DNA of 64,000 nucleotides from Candidatus Scalindua sp. (GCA_031316155.1 JALDRB010000007.1:237440-301439), one strand, 5' to 3'. Counted from the first letter of the stretch, positions 17,133-25,726 are shown. Notes: generated by a model not told the origin, from the letters alone. Translations and numbers: made by a program.

Positions 17133-17627
17133 ATGGATATAAAATGGTATGCTGTTCACACCCGTTCCAGGCATGAAAAACAGGTGGATGCTTTTCTGGT
17201 TGAGAAGGGTATAGAATCCTTTCTCCCTCTTATTCATGTGCAGAGCCGCCGTAAGGATCGCAAAATGTATGTGGACTTACCCCTTTTTCCCGGATATTTA
17301 TTTGCCCATGTAAGTAAAGAGCAGATAAGTGATGTTAAGTACACAAAAGGTGTGACAAAAATACTCGGTACAGACATAGACAAACCGACTCCCATTCCTG
17401 ACAAACAGGTTATGGATATCAAGAGTATCATTGAGAGTAAAGTTCCATTAGATCCGTATCCGTACCTTCGCAAAGGAACCCCGGTTAGAGTGAAATCGGG
17501 TCCACTTAAAGGTGTGGAAGGTCTCCTTGTTGAAAAGAAAGATAGTTGCAAACTCGTAATAAACATCGATTTGCTGCAAAAGGGTACAGCAGCTGAGGTA
17601 TTTATCGGTGATGTTGAACCAATCTGA
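17133..17627 (+). CDS. NusG-like transcription antiterminator (RfaH/UpxY type)
   Basis: The 164-residue product has an N-terminal NGN domain (WYAVHTRSRHEKQVDAFLVEKGIESFLPL, then DLPLFPGYLFAHV and the TKGVTKILG block) and a C-terminal KOW domain (RKGTPVRVKSGPLKGVEGLLVEKK). Specialised NusG paralogues of this size bind RNA polymerase and let it run through long polysaccharide operons. Nucleotide-sugar genes lie downstream (18184-20947), which fits an RfaH/UpxY-like role, although repeats and a MITE now separate them. NusG itself would normally sit by ribosomal protein genes. Start is the ATG set by the leaderless promoter. Confidence 0.85.
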   Translation: MDIKWYAVHTRSRHEKQVDAFLVEKGIESFLPLIHVQSRRKDRKMYVDLPLFPGYLFAHVSKEQISDVKYTKGVTKILGTDIDKPTPIPDKQVMDIKSIIESKVPLDPYPYLRKGTPVRVKSGPLKGVEGLLVEKKDSCKLVINIDLLQKGTAAEVFIGDVEPI

Positions 17628-17695
17628 TTGCGGTGTGTATGTTACTTATTCAATGGTATCAGTTTACAAACAACTATCATATTAAAAAACGTTCA

Positions 17696-18170
17696 TTTAG
17701 TCTTTAAGCCGACTCTTTTCTTGCTTTTTTTGACTGGAAACGTCACCTTATAGACTGTTTTACTACACCTTATTTATCTATATCGTCTCTCGGTGTTTGT
17801 GTAAAACGTGGGTAATCAACACTACCTGTTCACAATAAAAGGTTTTTTTGTCACAACTCTGTTGGTTCTCAGCATTGTCCGGTTAGGTATTTGCGTATGC
17901 AGTTTTTGTCATACCCGAACGTTTTTATCGGGTATCCAGAGGCCCGTTCATCCTAGATTCCCGCTAAAAGCATGCGGGAATGACTGCCTTTGGGCAATAC
18001 AATAGAACATGCAAAAACCTCACCGGACACGACTGGTTGGTTCTAAAAGTTAACTTTTCTTTATCGTAATAAGGGGAAGTTTGAAAACCGGAGGTTTTCA
18101 TTTGACAATTTGGCCGAATCAGAACCAAAAAGAAAGAAATTTCATACGTGTTCTTGTTCAGCAAGGTTGG
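17696..18170 (-). repeat. Composite palindromic repeat, copy 1, split by a MITE
   Basis: One end carries AGTCTTTAAGCCGA.../CACCTTATAGACTGTTTTA; the other carries GAAAACCGGAGGTTTTCA and a GGCCGAAT...TTGTTCAGCAAGGTT module. The same order is found at 56138-56475 and 61681-62030. The MITE at 17870-18035 sits inside. No gene in 17628-18183. Confidence 0.65.
17870..18035. mobile_element. MITE-like inverted-repeat element, copy 3, with 9-base target duplication
   Basis: A 166-base element, ends CAGCATTGTCCGGTTAGG and the complement of CAGTCGTGTCCGGTGAGG. It is flanked by perfect GTTGGTTCT direct repeats (17861-17869 and 18036-18044). It lies inside the older composite repeat, so it inserted later. 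No coding capacity; transposition would need a transposase supplied elsewhere. Confidence 0.85.
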
Positions 18171-18183
18171 GGGGGCAATTGCC

Positions 18184-18873
18184 ATGCAAGCGGTGATTTT
18201 GGCCGGGGGGAAAGGTACACGTCTCAGACCAATTACCTATGAGATACCGAAACCAATGGTTCCCGTAAGCCGGAAACCATTCCTTCTTCATCAACTGGAA
18301 CTCATCAAATCATTTCGAATAGACAAGGTATTGCTGCTCGTTGGTTATTTAGGTGATCAGGTAAGGGATTTCTTTGGTGATGGGTCACGCTTTGGATTGC
18401 GGATTGAATATTCTTTTGAAGAAACTCCTTTAGGGACTGGAGGAGCTCTCGTGAAGGCAAAAGGGAAACTGGCAAGCGAGTTTGTCCTTTTGAATGGTGA
18501 CACATATCTGCCTATAGAGTATGATGAACTTATTGGCTGTTTTTACCGCTCTCACAAGGTTGGCGTAATTACGGCCTATAATAACTTTGAGAAGGTACTC
18601 CCGAATAATTTAGCAGTCGGAACTTCAAATTTGGTTTTAGAGTATAATAAAAATAATCCCAAAGGCATGACACATGTGGATGCAGGGGTTTTGGTATGTA
18701 AGAGAGATTTGTTACACTGTATTCCTGAGGGACAGGAGTGTTCGCTGGAAGAGACGGTCTATTCTGAGCTCATCAGGAGAAAAGAGTTATTGGCCTTTGT
18801 CGTTAATCAACGGTTTTATGATATGGGAAGTTTTTCTGAATTAGAGCTGCTTAAGGATGTGTTGAAACAATAA
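18184..18873 (+). CDS. Sugar-phosphate nucleotidyltransferase
   Basis: I chose ATG 18184 because the family always begins at the nucleotide loop (MQAVILAGGKGTRLRP); the upstream GTG at 18148 lies in repeat DNA. Residues 4-15 give LAGGKGTRL, followed by PKPMVPV, LVGYLGDQV, PLGTGGAL, LLNGDTYL (metal-binding Asp) and DAGVLV. At 229 residues it is the short class like HddC or RmlA-related enzymes, which join a sugar-1-phosphate to NTP and release pyrophosphate. A GmhA-like isomerase follows, so a heptose nucleotide (GDP- or ADP-heptose) is a good guess; the kinase and phosphatase are not nearby. Confidence 0.85.
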   Translation: MQAVILAGGKGTRLRPITYEIPKPMVPVSRKPFLLHQLELIKSFRIDKVLLLVGYLGDQVRDFFGDGSRFGLRIEYSFEETPLGTGGALVKAKGKLASEFVLLNGDTYLPIEYDELIGCFYRSHKVGVITAYNNFEKVLPNNLAVGTSNLVLEYNKNNPKGMTHVDAGVLVCKRDLLHCIPEGQECSLEETVYSELIRRKELLAFVVNQRFYDMGSFSELELLKDVLKQ

Positions 18874-18971
18874 CGGTAAATGCTCCATTCGGGGTGAGTT
18901 TTGAAGGGTGGCAGGAAATTTTTGTTTTTTTCTTATGAACTAAAGTGTTATGATGGATCAAAGACGACATA

Positions 18972-19100
18972 TCTAATCTTAACCTGGACGATCCAGAACC
19001 AAAGAGGGGTCAATAAATTACCTGTCTGCGTGCAACGCACAGGCAGGCAAATCTCAATTTACAAAGCCCAAACAAATTTCAAATTATAATGTTCCTGCCT
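18972..19100 (-). repeat. AT-rich long repeat, reversed copy with nested hairpin
   Basis: The order is AGAACCAAAGAGGGGTCAAT, AATTA, then a 28-base hairpin (19021-19048: CCTGTCTGCGTG...CACAGGCAGGC), then AATCTCAATTTACAAA. In the other copies the words on either side of the hairpin are nearly joined, so the hairpin is an insertion. No gene in 18874-19252. Confidence 0.65.
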
Positions 19101-19252
19101 GAACGAGTCATTCGGGTGGGTCAGATGTCACGAAAAAGGTTTTAATAAATATTTTGCCAAACTTGTCCATGTATGTTTCGGGCAGAGATTGGTCAAAATA
19201 TTTTTGTTAAAAGAATAAATACTTACATTATGTAAAGGGAGGTTGGATTATT

Positions 19253-19819
19253 GTGATAAAAGAATTAACCGTTCAATACCTGGACGATCTTCAGGATACA
19301 TTACGGAATATTGATCTGCAAAATGTAGAAAGGATCGTAAATGCTATTCTGGCAGCTTACGAGAACGAGAAACAGATATTCATCATGGGTAATGGGGGGA
19401 GCGGGTCTACAGCTTCTCATTTTGCCTGCGATATAAACAAAGGCGTTACTTTTGGTTTGGAGAAACGATTCAAGGTTATCTCCCTCAGTGATAATATTCC
19501 TACCATGCTCGCTTATGCGAATGATAGTTCATATGACGATATTTTTATAGAGCAGTTAAAGAATTTTCTGAATCCGGGTGATGTCGTTATTGGCATTTCA
19601 GGGAGCGGGAACTCCATAAACGTTATCAGGGCGATTCAATATGCAAATGAGAAAGGAATTGAAACAATAGCCTTCACTGGTTTCGATGGCGGGGAGATTG
19701 CTAAGATCGCAAAGACTTCGTTTGTTGTTCCCGTAAACGATATGCAAAAGGTGGAAGATGGTCACCTCATCCTGGCACACATTATTATGCAGATTCTTGT
19801 AAAGAAATTAAGGTCGTGA
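19253..19819 (+). CDS. gmhA: Phosphoheptose isomerase-like SIS protein
   Basis: It starts at GTG 19253 behind GGGAGG. The 188-residue product is a single SIS domain: IFIMGNGGSGSTASHFACD (residues 42-60), LSDNIPTMLAYANDSSYDD, VIGISGSGNSINVIRA, TGFDGGEIAK and a C-terminal EDGHLILAHIIMQ helix. These blocks match GmhA, which turns sedoheptulose 7-phosphate into heptose 7-phosphate for LPS or S-layer glycan. The metal-ligand positions His (ASHFACD) and the late H-L-I-L-A-H are present. The downstream epimerase is on the other strand. A role in surface glycan supply fits. Confidence 0.8.
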   Translation: MIKELTVQYLDDLQDTLRNIDLQNVERIVNAILAAYENEKQIFIMGNGGSGSTASHFACDINKGVTFGLEKRFKVISLSDNIPTMLAYANDSSYDDIFIEQLKNFLNPGDVVIGISGSGNSINVIRAIQYANEKGIETIAFTGFDGGEIAKIAKTSFVVPVNDMQKVEDGHLILAHIIMQILVKKLRS

Positions 19820-19978
19820 ATTTTTTAGATGTAATTTAATGCATTCGAATTCCGAAATATGTATTAAATGTGTTTGCAAACCCGCCATAACGTATCGTTC
19901 GGCACAGGGGGGCATGGGGTTTGTAAATCGTGTTTATTCCTGAATGAAGACGGATTTCTCTTCTTTTTCTGGAAGCCC

Positions 19979-20947
19979 TTATAACGTTATTTTTGCCAGC
20001 CACTTTTTATTTGCCAGATACCAATCTACGGTTCTTTTGATTCCCTCTTCTAAATTTACGGCGGGTTCCCACTTTAAGATTTTGTTTGCCTTTGAGATAT
20101 CTGCCCAGGTACCTTTTAAATCTGCTTTGTGGAATGCTAACCTCTTCACTTTCTTCTTCTTGCCGAGACATTTTTCTATAAGCTCAATGGCGTAGTTGAG
20201 TTTATACGGCTTATTTCCTCCAAGATTGATGATTTCAAATTTCACTTTTTTCAGAGCTTTTACGGTTCCATCGGCAATGTCATCAACGTAAGTAAAATCC
20301 CGGCTCTGACTGCCATCTCCGAAGAGTTCTATCGGTTTTCCTTCGTCAATCCATTTGATAAAACGGAAAATACTCATGTCGGGTCTTCCGGCTGGGCCGT
20401 ACACGGTAAAATAACGTAGTATGGTTACATCTATGCCATAGAGAAAATGATAGGCATAGCTGGTAACTTCCGCTGCTTTTTTGCTGGCAGCGTAAGGAGA
20501 AATTGGTGTGTTTACGGCCAATGACTCGCTAAAAGGCATTTCTTGGCCTGCATACAGAGAAGATGTCGATGCTAAAACAAACTTTTTTATATGAGACTCT
20601 CTGCATAGCTCTAACAGATTGAGGGTCGCCATTGAGTTTGTTGAGAAGTATATAAATGGATTTTCCAAACTGTATCTGACACCTGCACGAGCGGCTAAAT
20701 TGATAACTGCATCAAATGCGTGTTTATTAAAGATACGTTTTAATGAGTCTTTATTTTCAATATCATTCTTGTAGAATGTGAAGTTTTTATTTTTTTTTAA
20801 CTCTCTCAGTCTATATTGCTTCAGTTTTACATCATAATAATTATTTACATTATCAATTCCAATTACCTGGTATTTTTTTTCCAATAACGTTTCTGCCGTT
20901 TTCGAACCAATAAATCCAGCTGAACCTGTTAAGAGTATTTGTTTCAT
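19979..20947 (-). CDS. NAD-dependent UDP-glucuronate 4-epimerase-like protein
   Basis: I chose the second Met (20947), 6 bases after AAAGGA. The 322-residue product is an extended short-chain dehydrogenase: LTGSAGFIGSKTA (NAD loop), GIDNVNNYYDVKLKQYRL, NLAARAGVRYSLENP, STSSLY and the catalytic YAASKKA. The DNxNxYYDxxLK and AGVRYSxENP patterns point to UDP-glucuronate 4-epimerases (to UDP-galacturonate) rather than GalE. The product feeds surface polysaccharide. It converges on gmhA and has its own promoter region in the AT-rich DNA above 20953. Confidence 0.85.
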   Translation of the reverse strand: MKQILLTGSAGFIGSKTAETLLEKKYQVIGIDNVNNYYDVKLKQYRLRELKKNKNFTFYKNDIENKDSLKRIFNKHAFDAVINLAARAGVRYSLENPFIYFSTNSMATLNLLELCRESHIKKFVLASTSSLYAGQEMPFSESLAVNTPISPYAASKKAAEVTSYAYHFLYGIDVTILRYFTVYGPAGRPDMSIFRFIKWIDEGKPIELFGDGSQSRDFTYVDDIADGTVKALKKVKFEIINLGGNKPYKLNYAIELIEKCLGKKKKVKRLAFHKADLKGTWADISKANKILKWEPAVNLEEGIKRTVDWYLANKKWLAKITL

Positions 20948-20953
20948 AAACAT

Positions 20954-21256
20954 TCCTTTACATGAAAAAATTTTGTTTCAAAGTGAACGAATACGAACTT
21001 GATTATGAACGGGAAATAATTTTATAAGATGGAGATACGCAATCTTGAGGCAGCAATATAATTAATAATAGCGTAAATAGCAATTAAATTATAATTTATC
21101 CTTTTCTGTTTTGTCTGCAAAATAGTAATAAAATTTCCGGGTTGGTTTGTCTCCTGAAACTCATGATTGGGGATAATAGGAAAATTTCATGTATGCTTTT
21201 TTATGGTAATACTTGATTTTTGAAAGCACTCATTAAAGGGAGATGATGACTTTTTA
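20954..21256. other. Intergenic between divergent genes
   Basis: AT-rich spacer holding the start signals of the epimerase (minus) and of cbiG (plus). No gene seen. Confidence 0.4.
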
Positions 21257-21284
21257 TTGACAGACATGTTTAAATATTTAATAT
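21257..21284 (+). promoter_or_regulatory. Promoter of cbiG predicting a leaderless mRNA
   Basis: TTGACA (21257-21262), 16 bases, TAATAT (21279-21284), then 9 bases and ATG 21294. The geometry is identical to that before the NusG-like gene. No cobalamin riboswitch fits in the missing leader. Confidence 0.7.
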
Positions 21285-21293
21285 ATCAATATA

Positions 21294-22079
21294 ATGAGGA
21301 TAGTCATTATTGCCATAACAAAGAAAGGTATTACCGTAGCAAGCCGCATTAAAAAAGCGTTATGTGATGAGGTAACGGTATATCTTCCGGAAAAAATTGG
21401 TTCAACAGAACTTGGAGCTGTTTTTTATACACAAAGGCTCAGAGATCTCGTGGGTAAGATATTCCCTGAATATAAAGGAATAGTCTTGATCATGGCAATG
21501 GGCATTGTGATGCGTGTTATTGCTCCCTATATTAAAGACAAGCATAATGATCCGGCTGTTGTTGTAGTAGATGATGTGGGGCGTTCTGTTATTAGTTGTC
21601 TTTCAGGACATGAGGGTGGGGCAAATCAACTGGCGCATACTATCGCAAATATTCTTCATACAGATGCAATTATTACTACCGGAACAGAGGCCCAGAAGGA
21701 CATTATTATTGGTGTAGGCTGCAAACGCGGTGTGAAGAGTAACGATGTTAAAGAGGCTGTCAGGGATGCGGTGAGAACGGCTAATATATCGATAGATCGG
21801 GTGAGAATAGCCGGAACCGTAGATTTAAAGGCAAACGAACCTGGATTATTGCGTGCTTTGGAAGAACTCTGCATACCCTTAAGGATTGTATCAAGATCGG
21901 AGATCGATACTTGTGCAAAGGATTATGTGAGATCGGATTTTGTACAGAAAAAGATTGGAATCGGGGGGGTTTGTGAACCTGCAGCCCTTTTATCGGGGAG
22001 GAAGACAAAATTAATATTGAAGAAGCAGAAATATCCGGGTGTGACAGTAGCGGTAGCACAGGAAAACTTTATGTGGTAG
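21294..22079 (+). CDS. cbiG: Cobalt-precorrin-5A hydrolase CbiG
   Basis: The 261-residue product opens the lactone of cobalt-precorrin-5A and releases acetaldehyde in the anaerobic cobalamin pathway. Typical CbiG blocks are visible: FIxMAxGIVMRVIAP (here LIMAMGIVMRVIAPYIKDK), DPAVVVVDDVGRSVISCLSGHEGGANQLA, ITTGTEAQKD and the C-terminal domain GVGCKRGVKSNDVKEAV with GVCEPAALL. It ends 4 bases into the start of cbiH, so both are coupled; elsewhere they occur as one fused protein. It heads a four-gene run. Confidence 0.92.
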   Translation: MRIVIIAITKKGITVASRIKKALCDEVTVYLPEKIGSTELGAVFYTQRLRDLVGKIFPEYKGIVLIMAMGIVMRVIAPYIKDKHNDPAVVVVDDVGRSVISCLSGHEGGANQLAHTIANILHTDAIITTGTEAQKDIIIGVGCKRGVKSNDVKEAVRDAVRTANISIDRVRIAGTVDLKANEPGLLRALEELCIPLRIVSRSEIDTCAKDYVRSDFVQKKIGIGGVCEPAALLSGRKTKLILKKQKYPGVTVAVAQENFMW

Positions 22080-22789
22080 GTATCGGACCGGGTGATCTGA
22101 AACAGATGAGTTCCCGGGCTCTTGAGGTCTTGAAATGTTCCGAATGTATCGTTGGTTATAAGACATATATCAATTTGATAAAAGAGTTGATTAGGGATAA
22201 GGATATTGTCTCATTGGGGATGCGTGCTGAGATTGAGCGTGCATCATTGGCTCTTGAAAAGGTATTATCAGGAAAGATTGTCTCTGTGGTAAGCAGTGGA
22301 GACCCCGGCGTTTATGGTATGGCCGGTCTCGTTTTAGAGGTGGCGAAGAGTCGCAACCTGAAAATACCCATTGAGATTATTCCCGGTATACCGTCTGCTA
22401 ACTCCGCAGGGGCGCTTTTGGGTGCACCGCTTATGCACGATTATGTTGTCATAAGTTTGAGTGATCTCCTTACTCCCTGGGGCGTAATTGAGAAGAGGTT
22501 AACACTTGCGGCAGTGGGTGATTTTGTCATTGCCTTATACAATCCCAAAAGCTCCGGGAGGACATGGCAGCTGGAAAAGGCAGTAAAGATCATGCTTACC
22601 CATAAATCACCGGATACCCCCGTTGGTATTGTCAAGAGTGCTATGCGGAGAGGTCAGTCTGTAACAGTAACGAAGCTGGATGAACTCTTACAATACCCAG
22701 TAGATATGACTACAATCATTATTATTGGAAATTCTACTACCATTGTTTTCGGGAGTTATATGGTAACCAAGAGGGGCTATGAGGTATGA
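22073..22789 (+). CDS. cbiH: Cobalt-factor III C17-methyltransferase CbiH
   Basis: The product is a tetrapyrrole methylase: VGIGPGDLKQMSSRA, VGYKTYI, SSGDPGVYGMA, IPGIPSANSAGALLGAPLMHDY and NPKSSGRTWQL are CbiH/CobJ signatures. It methylates C17 and contracts the ring. The start shown (GTG 22073) cuts the usual K-L-Y-V-V-G-I-G; the frame is open further upstream, so the true start may overlap cbiG by 10-20 codons at a rare codon. The gene ends by overlapping cbiJ by 4 bases. Confidence 0.92.
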   Translation: MVGIGPGDLKQMSSRALEVLKCSECIVGYKTYINLIKELIRDKDIVSLGMRAEIERASLALEKVLSGKIVSVVSSGDPGVYGMAGLVLEVAKSRNLKIPIEIIPGIPSANSAGALLGAPLMHDYVVISLSDLLTPWGVIEKRLTLAAVGDFVIALYNPKSSGRTWQLEKAVKIMLTHKSPDTPVGIVKSAMRRGQSVTVTKLDELLQYPVDMTTIIIIGNSTTIVFGSYMVTKRGYEV

Positions 22790-23547
22790 TTCTGGTGATG
22801 TCGGGAACCGAAGAGGGAAGGGAAATAGTCAGGGAGCTGTATGATTCTGGGAGAGATGTTCTTACGACAGTGGCAACTGAATATGGATACGAAGTATATG
22901 AAAAAATGGGTCTGGGGCATCTCTGTCTTGCCGGAAGGCTGGATGAAGAGGCTTTATCGGAGCTCTTGAAAGAAAAAAACATTTTTACCCTGATAGATGC
23001 CACTCATCCATATGCAACACAAGCTTCTCTGAATGCAATAGAAGCCAGTAAAAAGTGTGAGGTCAGGTATATCAGATTTCAGAGGAGCGGACATCCTATA
23101 CCTGATCAGACATTTGTACATTTTGTCGAGAGTGTGAATGATGCGGTGGAGTGGTGCGTAACATCAGATAAGAAAAGGATTTTACTAACAACGGGTTTTT
23201 CTCATGTTAAGGATTTTATGAAATTGAGCGGCGGCAGGGAGATATTCGTTCGAATATTACCCATGGCTTCTCATATAGAACAGTGTATTGAAATGGGGAT
23301 TCCCTCTTCAAATATTCTTGCCCTTCAGGGGCCGTTTTCACTGGAATTGAACAGGGCTGTTTTCAATCAGTACAGGATTGATGTTGTCATAACGAAAGAT
23401 AGCGGCAAGACAGGGGGGGTGCCGGAGAAGATTCAGGCAGCGGGGGAAACGGGGATCGATGTGGTTGTGATTAAGAGGTCTGAGCTGGAGTATCCTGAAG
23501 AATGCTCAACAATTGATGAAGTTTTTTCGATTCTGGGTCTGCGGTAA
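22786..23547 (+). CDS. cbiJ: Cobalt-precorrin-6A reductase CbiJ
   Basis: The 253-residue product begins MILVMSGTEEGREI (the CbiJ/CobK glycine-rich loop is usually GGTxE), then has IDATHPYATQAS, RYIRFQRSG, LLTTGFSHVKDF, RILPM, ALQGPFS and TKDSGKTGGVPEKIQAA. These are all CobK/CbiJ blocks; it reduces the macrocycle with NADPH. Overlap with cbiH is ATGA. It is followed 19 bases later by an ammonia-lyase gene. Confidence 0.92.
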   Translation: MILVMSGTEEGREIVRELYDSGRDVLTTVATEYGYEVYEKMGLGHLCLAGRLDEEALSELLKEKNIFTLIDATHPYATQASLNAIEASKKCEVRYIRFQRSGHPIPDQTFVHFVESVNDAVEWCVTSDKKRILLTTGFSHVKDFMKLSGGREIFVRILPMASHIEQCIEMGIPSSNILALQGPFSLELNRAVFNQYRIDVVITKDSGKTGGVPEKIQAAGETGIDVVVIKRSELEYPEECSTIDEVFSILGLR

Positions 23548-23566
23548 TATCGTAACGTAAAGTTCA

Positions 23567-25099
23567 ATGAAAAGTATAATTGTTGATGGTAAGAATCTGA
23601 GTATCTCTGATATTGAACGTGTAGCCAGGGGAAATGCCAGGATAAGTCTTGGTAAAGACGTTAAGGGGAAGATAGCGGCTGCCCAGAAAATTGTGAAGAG
23701 GGCCATTAACGATAAAGAAATAGTCTATGGCGCAACAACGGGTTTTGGTGCGTTAAGCAGTGTCTTTATTTCCGAGAAGAAGAGAAAGCAGTTGCAAAAA
23801 AATATCATTCTCAGCCATTCCGCAGGTGTTGGAGATGCCTTTAAGGAAGAGGTCGTTCGTGCGATAATGCTCTTAAGGATAAACGGGCTTGCTCAGGGGC
23901 ATACGGGGATACAATTCCGTACACTGAAAAACTTGACGGAGATGTTAAACAAAGGGGTGCATCCGGTTATTCCCGAAAAAGGCTCGGTAGGTGCAAGCGG
24001 TGATCTGGCTCCCCTGGCCCATATGGCGCTCGTTTTGATCGGAGAAGGTAAGGCCTTTTATAAAGACAGGGTATTGTCGGGTAAGCAGGCAATGAGAGCC
24101 GCTGATATTGCCATAAGCAAACTTGATGCGGGTGAGGGGTTATCTCTGGTGAATGGTACCCAGGTTATGACGGGTATTGGTGCACTGGCAGTACATGATT
24201 CAATGAGGTTGTTAAAGACAGCCGACATAGCAGCAGGCATGAGTCTTGAGGTTCTCCTGGGTTCAAACATAGAGCTGAATGAAAAGATTCATGAGGTGAG
24301 GCCTCATAACGGACAAATAACGAGTGCGGAGAATTTAAGAAGGATTACGAGGGATAGTGAAATAATTTCTTCGCATTACGATTGTTCCAGGGTGCAGGAT
24401 GCATACTCGATACGTTGCTGCCCCCAGGTGCACGGGGCTTCCAAAGACGCATTAGATTTTGTAAAAAAAATAGTGGATACGGAAATAAATTCTGCTACGG
24501 GGAATCCTCTCATTTTTCCCGATACGGGCGAGATATTTAATAACGGTGGAAATTTTCATGGTCAACCAATTGCTCTTGCCATGGATTTCCTTGCAATAGC
24601 TCTTTCAGAGATTGCCAACATTTCGGAAAGAAGGATTGAAAGACTCGTAAATCCGCTCCTGAGCGGATTACCGGCATTCCTGGTTAAGGATCCGGGCCTT
24701 AATTCCGGGTTCATGATAGCCCAGTATACGGCAGCAGCTCTCGTCTCAGAAAATAAAACCTTGTCACATCCTGCCAGCGTTGACTCTATCCCGACGTCAG
24801 CCAATAAGGAAGATCATGTGAGTATGGGTTGTATTTCGGCGAGAAAATGTAAACAGATTTTGTTTAATGCTGAGAACGTGATTGCTATTGAGCTGCTATG
24901 TGCGACACAGGCTCTTGATTTGCTTACAAACCGTAAGGCAGGGGCAGGAACAAAAGAGGCATATACGGTAATCAGGAAATATATTCCTTACCTTGATGCA
25001 GACAGAATACTTTCGGAAGATATTGAAAAGATGTGCCGACTTGTCCGAGATGGGACAATACTCTCGTCGGTAGAGAAGAGAATTGGAGTCTTGAAATAG
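23567..25099 (+). CDS. hutH: Histidine ammonia-lyase (aromatic amino acid lyase)
   Basis: The 510-residue product has the MIO-forming triad Ala-Ser-Gly in GSVGASGDLAPLAHMAL, the catalytic Tyr in VYGATTGFG and the NGTQVMTG, QDAYSIRCCPQVHGA and SATGNPLIF blocks. The LSHSAGVG motif carries the Ser-His pair typical of histidine (not tyrosine or phenylalanine) lyases. It would turn histidine into urocanate. No hutU, hutI or hutG follows, and the gene sits in the cobalamin run, so the physiological role, and even the substrate, may differ from classical histidine breakdown. Confidence 0.85.
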   Translation: MKSIIVDGKNLSISDIERVARGNARISLGKDVKGKIAAAQKIVKRAINDKEIVYGATTGFGALSSVFISEKKRKQLQKNIILSHSAGVGDAFKEEVVRAIMLLRINGLAQGHTGIQFRTLKNLTEMLNKGVHPVIPEKGSVGASGDLAPLAHMALVLIGEGKAFYKDRVLSGKQAMRAADIAISKLDAGEGLSLVNGTQVMTGIGALAVHDSMRLLKTADIAAGMSLEVLLGSNIELNEKIHEVRPHNGQITSAENLRRITRDSEIISSHYDCSRVQDAYSIRCCPQVHGASKDALDFVKKIVDTEINSATGNPLIFPDTGEIFNNGGNFHGQPIALAMDFLAIALSEIANISERRIERLVNPLLSGLPAFLVKDPGLNSGFMIAQYTAAALVSENKTLSHPASVDSIPTSANKEDHVSMGCISARKCKQILFNAENVIAIELLCATQALDLLTNRKAGAGTKEAYTVIRKYIPYLDADRILSEDIEKMCRLVRDGTILSSVEKRIGVLK

Positions 25100-25243
25100 A
25101 AATAATCATGACTTTTTTTTCCTATTCCAAATTAAGCTGTTCTCTGTATAATGAAACTGAATCGGTTCTGTGAAATCATTGATTTTAACAATGCCGGGCA
25201 GATTTCGAAGAATGTATAAAACGTATTAATGAAAGGGGTTTTT

Positions 25244-25726
25244 ATGATAAATGCGGTTAAGGTCTTTCTCTTGTTAGTCCTTATTGTAATGATAAACATG
25301 TTTTTTTCTGGTATTCATACTTCCAAGCAAAGTATGGTTTATGCGCAACATCAAGATGTATTTAATCTGGATAAAGATTCGTTACCGCAAAAGGTTTCAC
25401 CGGATGCCCCCGAGGCTGAGTGGATAACCGTTGATGACCGTATAAGCTATGTAGTTCCGGTAGAGAAAGAGAAATACGAGGCAAAAGATATTTTAATGGA
25501 AGACATAGAGTTATGGGAGGTTATAGACAAATCTCCTTTTGAGTGGCACCAGGTAGACTATTACCTTGAAAAACCCATAACAGAGATACATACAAGGACT
25601 TTTGGCAAACAAAAGTGTGACCGTTCAAGAAAAGGAACTATTTTCTGGTTAAAGAGTGGAAAGAAATGTGTTTTCTGGACAATGTGGAGCGTTTGGGACT
25701 GCAGACAGGAAGAAGAGAGAAATTAA
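25244..25726 (+). CDS. Secreted protein of unknown function
   Basis: I chose ATG 25244, 5 bases after AAAGGGG. The product has a signal peptide (hydrophobic INAVKVFLLLVLIVMINMFF, cleavage near VYAQH). The mature part has PEAEWITVDDRISYVVP, MEDIELWEVIDKSPFEWHQVDYYLEKP and an end rich in Cys and Trp (CVFWTMWSVWDC). The last 45 codons are open in another frame too, so a slip near 25610 cannot be excluded. No family recognised. Confidence 0.5.
   Translation: MINAVKVFLLLVLIVMINMFFSGIHTSKQSMVYAQHQDVFNLDKDSLPQKVSPDAPEAEWITVDDRISYVVPVEKEKYEAKDILMEDIELWEVIDKSPFEWHQVDYYLEKPITEIHTRTFGKQKCDRSRKGTIFWLKSGKKCVFWTMWSVWDCRQEEERN

Noticed and set aside
21257..21294. Cobalamin riboswitch upstream of cbiG
   Set aside because: The promoter is so close to the ATG that no leader exists to hold it, and no B12-box-like GCCACTG is seen.
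23567..25099. Tyrosine or phenylalanine ammonia-lyase
   Set aside because: The substrate-site motif is LSHSAG, with the Ser-His typical of histidine lyases; kept as a lower-probability alternative because the genomic setting is odd.
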